DNA of 64,000 nucleotides from Varibaculum massiliense (lineage in GTDB: Bacteria; Actinomycetota; Actinomycetes; Actinomycetales; Actinomycetaceae), in contig NZ_FNWI01000004.1 of NCBI RefSeq assembly GCF_900106855.1, positions 248,001 through 312,000 on the forward strand, in the 5' to 3' direction. Made by a program: the position numbers and the translations under genes. The notes under the pieces were generated by a model, which searched no databases, had not been told where the DNA came from, and saw only the letters and a list, made by a program, of their open reading frames with translations. Of this stretch, positions 59,547 to 64,000 are shown piece after piece; the first letter of the stretch is position 1; each line of letters starts with the position of its first letter.

Positions 59547-60863
59547 ATGGGATTCCTCGACTGGCTACGCGCCGCCAACCCTCGCCGCGCCTCGAACCAC
59601 CATCTCACGAGCCAGTATTCGTTCCTGTTTGGCCCCACGTCGGCGGGTCGGACGGTGACGGAACGATCGGCGATGCAGATGACGGCCGTGTATTCGTGCG
59701 TGCGGATTTTGGCTGAGGCGATAGCCGGCCTACCACTGCACGTATACCGTTACAAGGACGGTGGCGGCAAGGAAAAAGCAGTCGATCATGGTTTGTACCG
59801 CCTGCTTCACGATGAACCTAACCCCGAGATGACGAGCTTCGTGTTTAGAGAAACGCTCATGACGCATTTGTTGTTGTGGGGTAACGCGTTTGCTCAGGTA
59901 GTGCGTAACGGGCTCGGCGAAGTCATTGGACTGTATCCGTTGCAACCGAATCGGATGAGCGTAGGCAGGGATCTGGACACCAAGAGCTTGTATTACGAGT
60001 ACCAAACCAGCTGGGACGAACCCGCAGGAGAGTACCAAACCATTCGGCTTACCCCTAATGATGTGCTTCATGTTCCAGGTCTTGGTTTCGATGGGTTGGT
60101 TGGTTATTCCCCGATTGCGATGGCTCGTAATGCTATCGGCCTGGCACAAGCCACTGAGGATTATGGGGCTTCATTTTTTGCTAATGGGGCGGCACCGGGC
60201 GGTGTGTTGGAGCATCCGGGCACGATAAAAGATCCCTCCCGGGTGCGTGAGTCCTGGCAGGCAACCTTCGGGGGCGCGAAAAACGGCAATAAAGTCGCTG
60301 TTTTGGAAGAAGGGATGAAGTACACGCCGATTAGTGTGTCGCCTGAGCAGGCGCAGTTTCTTGAAACGAGAAAGTTTCAGCTCAACGAGATCGCCCGAAT
60401 ATTTCGTATTCCGCCGCACATGATCGGCGACCTCGAAAAATCTAGCTTCAGCAATATTGAGCAGCAGAGTCTCGAATTTGTGAAATACACCCTCGACCCG
60501 TGGGTGATCCGCTGGGAACAAGCAATCACCAAAACACTGCTAAGCGCTCGTGAGAAACAGCAGTTGTTTGTGAAGTTCAATGTTGAGGGGCTGCTGCGCG
60601 GGGATTACCAGTCGCGTATGGAGGGCTATGCGGTAGCCCGCCAGAACGGCTGGATGAGCGCAAACGATATCCGCGAGCTAGAAAACCTTGACCGCATCGA
60701 CCAGGACGATGGCGGTGATCTCTACCTGGTCAACGGCAACATGCTCCCGTTGCCCATGGCAGGCGCTTATGCAGCAACCAAACAAGCCGACGCTGTTGAA
60801 GCTAAAGATGAGCAGCTGGAAGAACAACCTGGAGAGAATCAAGTTTTGAGGAGGAGAATGTGA
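59547..60863 (+). CDS. phage portal protein (HK97 family)
   Basis: A 438-residue portal: 'VYSCVRILAEAIAGLPLHVY' (about 48-67), 'LLLWGNAFAQVVRNGLGEVI', 'FDGLVGYSPIAMARNAIGLA' and 'IARIFRIPPHMIGDLEKSSF' are the standard landmarks. Complete; AAGGAG lies upstream of ATG. Forms the head-tail vertex through which DNA is packaged. The stop overlaps the protease start by four bases. Confidence 0.95.
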   Translation: MGFLDWLRAANPRRASNHHLTSQYSFLFGPTSAGRTVTERSAMQMTAVYSCVRILAEAIAGLPLHVYRYKDGGGKEKAVDHGLYRLLHDEPNPEMTSFVFRETLMTHLLLWGNAFAQVVRNGLGEVIGLYPLQPNRMSVGRDLDTKSLYYEYQTSWDEPAGEYQTIRLTPNDVLHVPGLGFDGLVGYSPIAMARNAIGLAQATEDYGASFFANGAAPGGVLEHPGTIKDPSRVRESWQATFGGAKNGNKVAVLEEGMKYTPISVSPEQAQFLETRKFQLNEIARIFRIPPHMIGDLEKSSFSNIEQQSLEFVKYTLDPWVIRWEQAITKTLLSAREKQQLFVKFNVEGLLRGDYQSRMEGYAVARQNGWMSANDIRELENLDRIDQDDGGDLYLVNGNMLPLPMAGAYAATKQADAVEAKDEQLEEQPGENQVLRRRM

Positions 60864-61744
60864 AGCGTTTTTGGAACTGGATACCACCAGAAACAACCAA
60901 CCCGGACACCCAAGAGGATGTTCGGGTTTTGCGTATTAACGGGGCTATCGCAGAGGAATCTTGGCTCGACGACGATGTAACACCAGCTGTTTTCGAGTCT
61001 GAACTAAATGCTGGCTCGGGTCCGGTCACTGTTTGGCTTAACAGCCCTGGTGGTGATGTGGTTGCGGCAGCCAGGATTTACAACATGCTTCTGGACTACC
61101 CAGGAACCGTGACAGTCAATATTGATGGCATCGCAGCATCCGCAGCGAGCGTGATCGCTATGGCAGCAAGTCATGTGGCGATGTCGCCGGTGTCGATGTT
61201 GATGATCCACAACCCAGCAACGTTGGCGATGGGCGATAAAACCGAACTCTCGCGTGCCCTCGACATGCTTGAGAGTGTCAAGGACTCGATTATCAATGCT
61301 TACCAGCTCAAGACTGGGTTGAGCAGGGCGAAGTTGTCGAAGTTGATGGATGCCGAGACCTGGATGGACGCAACTGCAGCCATCGAACTTGGGTTCGCCG
61401 ACGAGCTGCTGACTGGTAAACGAGCACCAACCCCAGACAAAGAGGACGAAGAATCTGAAGAGCCGGGTGAAGACGAGCCGGATGAGGACGATTCCGGCGG
61501 GGATGACGAGCAAGGCCCTGCCCGTAAGAAGCCGCCGTTGCCGCCCAAAAACAAGGGTGGTGTGGTGTTTTCCAGAAAAGTAACCGAGCAACGGCTGGTC
61601 GCCCAACTAGCTATGCACGGTAAAAGTGCTGCCCCTCCCGGGCCGCCGCCTCCTGTAAGTGAACATCCTTGTCTAAAGCCCGCTGTCTCTTGTGGTCGGC
61701 GGGTTGTTGATTTATACGCCCTTTTAACCAACCAACCCCATTAA
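60860..61744 (+). CDS. ClpP-like prohead protease
   Basis: A 294-residue serine protease: 'VWLNSPGGDVVAAARIYNML' (oxyanion region, about 60-79), nucleophile in 'GIAASAASVIAMAASH' (about residue 94), and catalytic histidine in 'MLMIHNPATLAMGD' (about 116). The C-terminal third is very acidic ('EESEEPGEDEPDEDDSGGDD') and probably acts as a scaffold-like segment. The last 40 residues are Pro-rich and unlike the usual phage tail end. Processes the capsid during maturation. Confidence 0.92.
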   Translation: MKRFWNWIPPETTNPDTQEDVRVLRINGAIAEESWLDDDVTPAVFESELNAGSGPVTVWLNSPGGDVVAAARIYNMLLDYPGTVTVNIDGIAASAASVIAMAASHVAMSPVSMLMIHNPATLAMGDKTELSRALDMLESVKDSIINAYQLKTGLSRAKLSKLMDAETWMDATAAIELGFADELLTGKRAPTPDKEDEESEEPGEDEPDEDDSGGDDEQGPARKKPPLPPKNKGGVVFSRKVTEQRLVAQLAMHGKSAAPPGPPPPVSEHPCLKPAVSCGRRVVDLYALLTNQPH

Positions 61745-61766
61745 CTAAGAGAGGAAATATTCCATT

Positions 61767-62984
61767 ATGACTACTGTTACTGATTTGTATACCCGGCGTG
61801 CCCAAACCTGGAATAAGGCTAAGAAGTTTCTAGACGAGCGGCGCGATAGCGACACTGGCTGTCTAAACGCCGAAGATGACGCGGCCTACGCCAAAATGGA
61901 AGCTGAGATTGAGGCACTTAGCGGCGAGATTGCTCGATGTGAGCGAGCCGAACGCCTAGAAAACACTCTTGCCAAGGCGACCTGTAATCCCATCACTTCC
62001 GCTCCTGGAAGCGGCATGGGCGAAGACAGTAAGGTCAAGCCTGCCCGTGCTACAGCTTCCTACAAGCGGGCGTTTTGGGATGCGATGCGGCTTAACACCT
62101 CCCCCATGGAAGTAAGGAATGCGCTAAGCGAGGGGGTGGATTCTGAGGGCGGATACCTAGTGCCTGACGAGTTCGAACGCACCCTAGTGCAGTCTTTAGC
62201 CGACCAAAACATCATGCGCATCCTCGCCAAGGTTATTCAGACCACTAGCGGGGATCGTAAAATCCCTGTCGTGTCTACCCATGGCACCGCTACCTGGCTG
62301 GATGAAGGCAAACCATACAACGAATCCGATGAAGCCTTCACCCAAATCTCCCTGTCGGCGTTCAAGCTGGGTACCTTCCTCAAAATCAGTGAAGAACTGC
62401 TCAACGATGCAGCGTTTAACGTTGAACAATACCTAGCGAGCGAGTTTGCTCGCCGTATTGGAGCTGCTGAAGAAGAAGCCTTCCTGGTTGGCGATGGTAA
62501 AGGTAAACCCACCGGTATCTTCAACCCCACCGGCGGTGCAGACTTAGGCGTGACCAGCGCCAAGCCTACCGATATTAGCGCTGATGAACTCATCGATCTG
62601 CACTATAGTTTGCGCTCCCCGTACCGGGCGCGTGCGGTGTGGCTGATGAACGATGCAACAGTAAAGACCGTGCGCAAGCTCAAGGATGGTAACGGGCAGT
62701 ACCTGTGGCAGCCAGCCCTGACTGCTGGAACCCCGGACATGATCCTTGGCCGCCCCGTCTACACCAGTGTTTTTGCACCTGAGCTTAAAGCGGGGGCGCG
62801 CACAGTAGCGTTCGGTGACCTCGGTTTTTATTGGATTGCTGACCGGCAAGGCCGCTCCTTCAAACGCCTAAACGAGCTATTTGCAACCACCGGGCAGATC
62901 GGGTTCCTCGCATCCCAACGCCTAGACGGCAAGCTCGTCTTGCCCGAAGCGATCAAGGTGCTTACCCAGAAAACCGCCGGGTAA
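61767..62984 (+). CDS. major capsid protein (HK97 fold)
   Basis: A 405-residue capsid precursor. An N-terminal coiled delta domain (about 1-80, 'AEIEALSGEIARCERAERLE') is removed on maturation. The fold starts near 'LSEGVDSEGGYLVPDEFERT' (about 113-132). 'KLGTFLKISEELLNDAAFNV', 'FLVGDGKGKPTGIFNPTG' and 'MILGRPVYTS' are typical. AGAGAGG lies upstream. Follows the protease gene by 22 bases. Confidence 0.95.
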   Translation: MTTVTDLYTRRAQTWNKAKKFLDERRDSDTGCLNAEDDAAYAKMEAEIEALSGEIARCERAERLENTLAKATCNPITSAPGSGMGEDSKVKPARATASYKRAFWDAMRLNTSPMEVRNALSEGVDSEGGYLVPDEFERTLVQSLADQNIMRILAKVIQTTSGDRKIPVVSTHGTATWLDEGKPYNESDEAFTQISLSAFKLGTFLKISEELLNDAAFNVEQYLASEFARRIGAAEEEAFLVGDGKGKPTGIFNPTGGADLGVTSAKPTDISADELIDLHYSLRSPYRARAVWLMNDATVKTVRKLKDGNGQYLWQPALTAGTPDMILGRPVYTSVFAPELKAGARTVAFGDLGFYWIADRQGRSFKRLNELFATTGQIGFLASQRLDGKLVLPEAIKVLTQKTAG

Positions 62985-63013
62985 ACCATAAAAATAGTTA
63001 GGAGGTGGCAGCC

Positions 63014-63331
63014 ATGAAAACAGACGAACTCATGGCTTTAGTCAAGCAGAATCTACTGGTCAACCATAGCGAGGATGATTCTTTGATTGCCTCGTTTGTT
63101 TTGGCTGCCACCTCCTATGCCACCGCTTACCAACATTTGCCCGAGGGCTACTACCAAACGCAGCCCATGTCGCAGGCAACCCGGCAAGGCATTATCATGC
63201 TCGCCACCCATTTTTACGAATCCAGAGATGGAGCAACCGCCGGGTTTTGGGCAGACAAAACCGATGCTGCCCGCGCCGTGTGGAACGCGGTTAACACCCT
63301 GCTTCGTCTGGATCGGGACTGGAAAATCTAA
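63014..63331 (+). CDS. phage head-tail connector protein (gp6-like)
   Basis: A 105-residue all-helical protein of the connector type: 'LMALVKQNLLVNHSEDDSLI', 'AATSYATAYQ', 'ATRQGIIMLATHFYESRDGA' and a final 'VWNAVNTLLRLDRDW'. ATG 63014 is nine bases from GGAGG; an in-frame GTG at 63005 overlaps that site. Attaches beneath the portal. Confidence 0.88.
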   Translation: MKTDELMALVKQNLLVNHSEDDSLIASFVLAATSYATAYQHLPEGYYQTQPMSQATRQGIIMLATHFYESRDGATAGFWADKTDAARAVWNAVNTLLRLDRDWKI

Positions 63332-63346
63332 AGAAAGGCGCGCCCT

Positions 63347-63679
63347 GTGGCAACGCTTGGAAAAATGAGCGAGCATATCGACTTGATACGGCCAGTGGTT
63401 ACTAAAGACGCTGCTGGGTTCGCCACGACTCGTGATGAGGTTATTGCTTCGGTGCGCGCATTTATGCAGGTGCGCCATGCTTCCCCGGCTTGGGTCAACC
63501 GCGCCGCCTACACCAAAGCAGACCTGTTATTTAGGATCCGAGCAATACCCGGCATAAAAATAACCGAGGCCATGCAAATCAGCTCCGCACGTGGCAGGTA
63601 CGTTATTGATGCTGTTGAACCTATCGGCCGCTACCTCCAGATCCTCGCCCACCGCATCGAACCAGAAGGAGCACCCTGA
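63347..63679 (+). CDS. phage head closure / head-tail adaptor protein
   Basis: A 110-residue beta-rich protein: 'KMSEHIDLIRPVVTKDAAGF' and 'GRYVIDAVEPIGRYLQILAH', the layout of phage head-tail adaptors. The GTG start lies close behind the connector gene. Its stop shares one base with the next gene's ATG. Confidence 0.85.
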   Translation: MATLGKMSEHIDLIRPVVTKDAAGFATTRDEVIASVRAFMQVRHASPAWVNRAAYTKADLLFRIRAIPGIKITEAMQISSARGRYVIDAVEPIGRYLQILAHRIEPEGAP

Positions 63680-64000
63680 TGGCTAGAGTACAAATCAAGC
63701 TTCCCAACGATTTCATTGACGCACTCGACTCAGCCAGCAACATCATTGATAACTCCGCTGAGCAAGTACTTAAAGCCGGGGCTAACATAGTGGAGCCGCG
63801 TATGCGCTCTAACCTGTCTGCCGCCATCGGCAGCTCAACGAAACAGCCCTCCCGCTCTACCGGTCAGCTCGCCAAAGCGCTAGGAACCGCGCCAGTAAAA
63901 GTCAATAGCCGAGGAGACTACAACGTCAAAGTTGGTTTCGCCGAGAACCGAGACGATGGTAGAGCTAACGCACTAATCGCTAACGTTCTTGAACACGGGC
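63679..64000 (+). CDS. HK97 gp10-like head-tail/tail completion protein, 3'-truncated by window edge
   Basis: The first 107 residues are visible, starting MARVQIKLPNDFIDALDSAS, with 'AGANIVEPRMRSNLSAAIGS', 'RSTGQLAKALGTAPVKVN' and 'GRANALIANVLEHG', matching the gp10/neck family. It runs off the window. It overlaps the adaptor gene by one base, so the morphogenesis operon continues to the right. Confidence 0.85.
   Translation, partial: MARVQIKLPNDFIDALDSASNIIDNSAEQVLKAGANIVEPRMRSNLSAAIGSSTKQPSRSTGQLAKALGTAPVKVNSRGDYNVKVGFAENRDDGRANALIANVLEHG

Noticed and set aside
1-64000. tRNA genes and an integrase marking the prophage ends
   Set aside because: I found no cloverleaf-like sequence and no intact integrase in the window. 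The only recombinase trace is the relic at 15.4 kb. The integrase is presumably beyond the right edge.

Overview
The window is a moderate-GC actinobacterial chromosome segment, most like an Actinomycetaceae member. Varibaculum or Mobiluncus are my guesses, made from style and not from any search. The pointers are a giant BspA-type repeat protein with an LPQTG sortase signal, PadR/DUF5808/PLDc_N/ABC operons, and a leuS fragment with a KMGKS loop. Positions 1-31 kb are chromosome with islands. From about 31.4 kb to the right edge lies one prophage, which continues beyond the window.

Chromosomal part. 1-3.3 kb: the two halves of an IrtAB/YbtPQ-type ABC exporter/importer. 3.4-5.7 kb: a cell-wall-anchored BspA-like protein. 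5.7-10.6 kb: a small methyltransferase-like membrane protein, a GIY-YIG nuclease, an MFS exporter divergent from its TetR regulator over a 29-bp palindrome, a decayed stretch, a hydrolase and a small membrane protein. 10.8-13.8 kb: a tightly overlapping PadR-led operon ending in an ABC transporter. 14.2-15.2 kb: a frameshifted Abi_2 (AbiF-type) gene, followed by a serine-recombinase relic. 15.7-20.7 kb: a five-gene leftward operon (S11 carboxypeptidase, ABC ATPase, permease, histidine kinase, NarL-type regulator). 21.4-31.0 kb: a Phd/YefM-like antitoxin, then type I hsdM-hsdS-hsdR and two zinc metallopeptidases. A dispersed repeat of about 145 bp, one copy with an 18-bp-arm hairpin, brackets the 14-21 kb block.

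Prophage. 31.5-43.8 kb is the early/replication module: a sigma-like regulator, DUF2800, DUF2815, DNA polymerase A, antirepressor, DUF4406-like, primase-helicase, VRR-NUC, SNF2 helicase and an ArpU-like regulator, with a second, intact, antisense Abi_2 gene. 43.8-46.5 kb is an accessory zone: a secreted DUF4258 (BECR-fold) toxin-like protein with a DUF2283 partner between two diverged repeats, an HNH nuclease, and a PLD-nuclease/EVE-like fusion. 46.5-55.7 kb: terminase small subunit, phage MetK, a ParB-adenine methyltransferase and a C5 methyltransferase. 55.7-64 kb: small genes behind a thrice-repeated promoter-like element, then TerL, portal, ClpP-like protease, HK97 capsid and head-tail genes. 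No integrase, repressor, tail or lysis genes are visible; these are presumably to the right.

The most striking feature is inside the phage C5 methyltransferase gene. It is split by a 4.28-kb block (50945-55226) carrying the 3' end of an unknown gene, a complete metal ABC operon (permease, ATPase, lipoprotein) and the 3' third of a leucyl-tRNA synthetase gene. Deleting the block restores the methyltransferase reading frame exactly, and a 3-bp TCT flanks both junctions. There is no transposase and no terminal inverted repeat. This is either an illegitimate insertion of foreign chromosomal DNA or an assembly/strain-mixture chimera. No tRNA, rRNA or CRISPR array was recognised.
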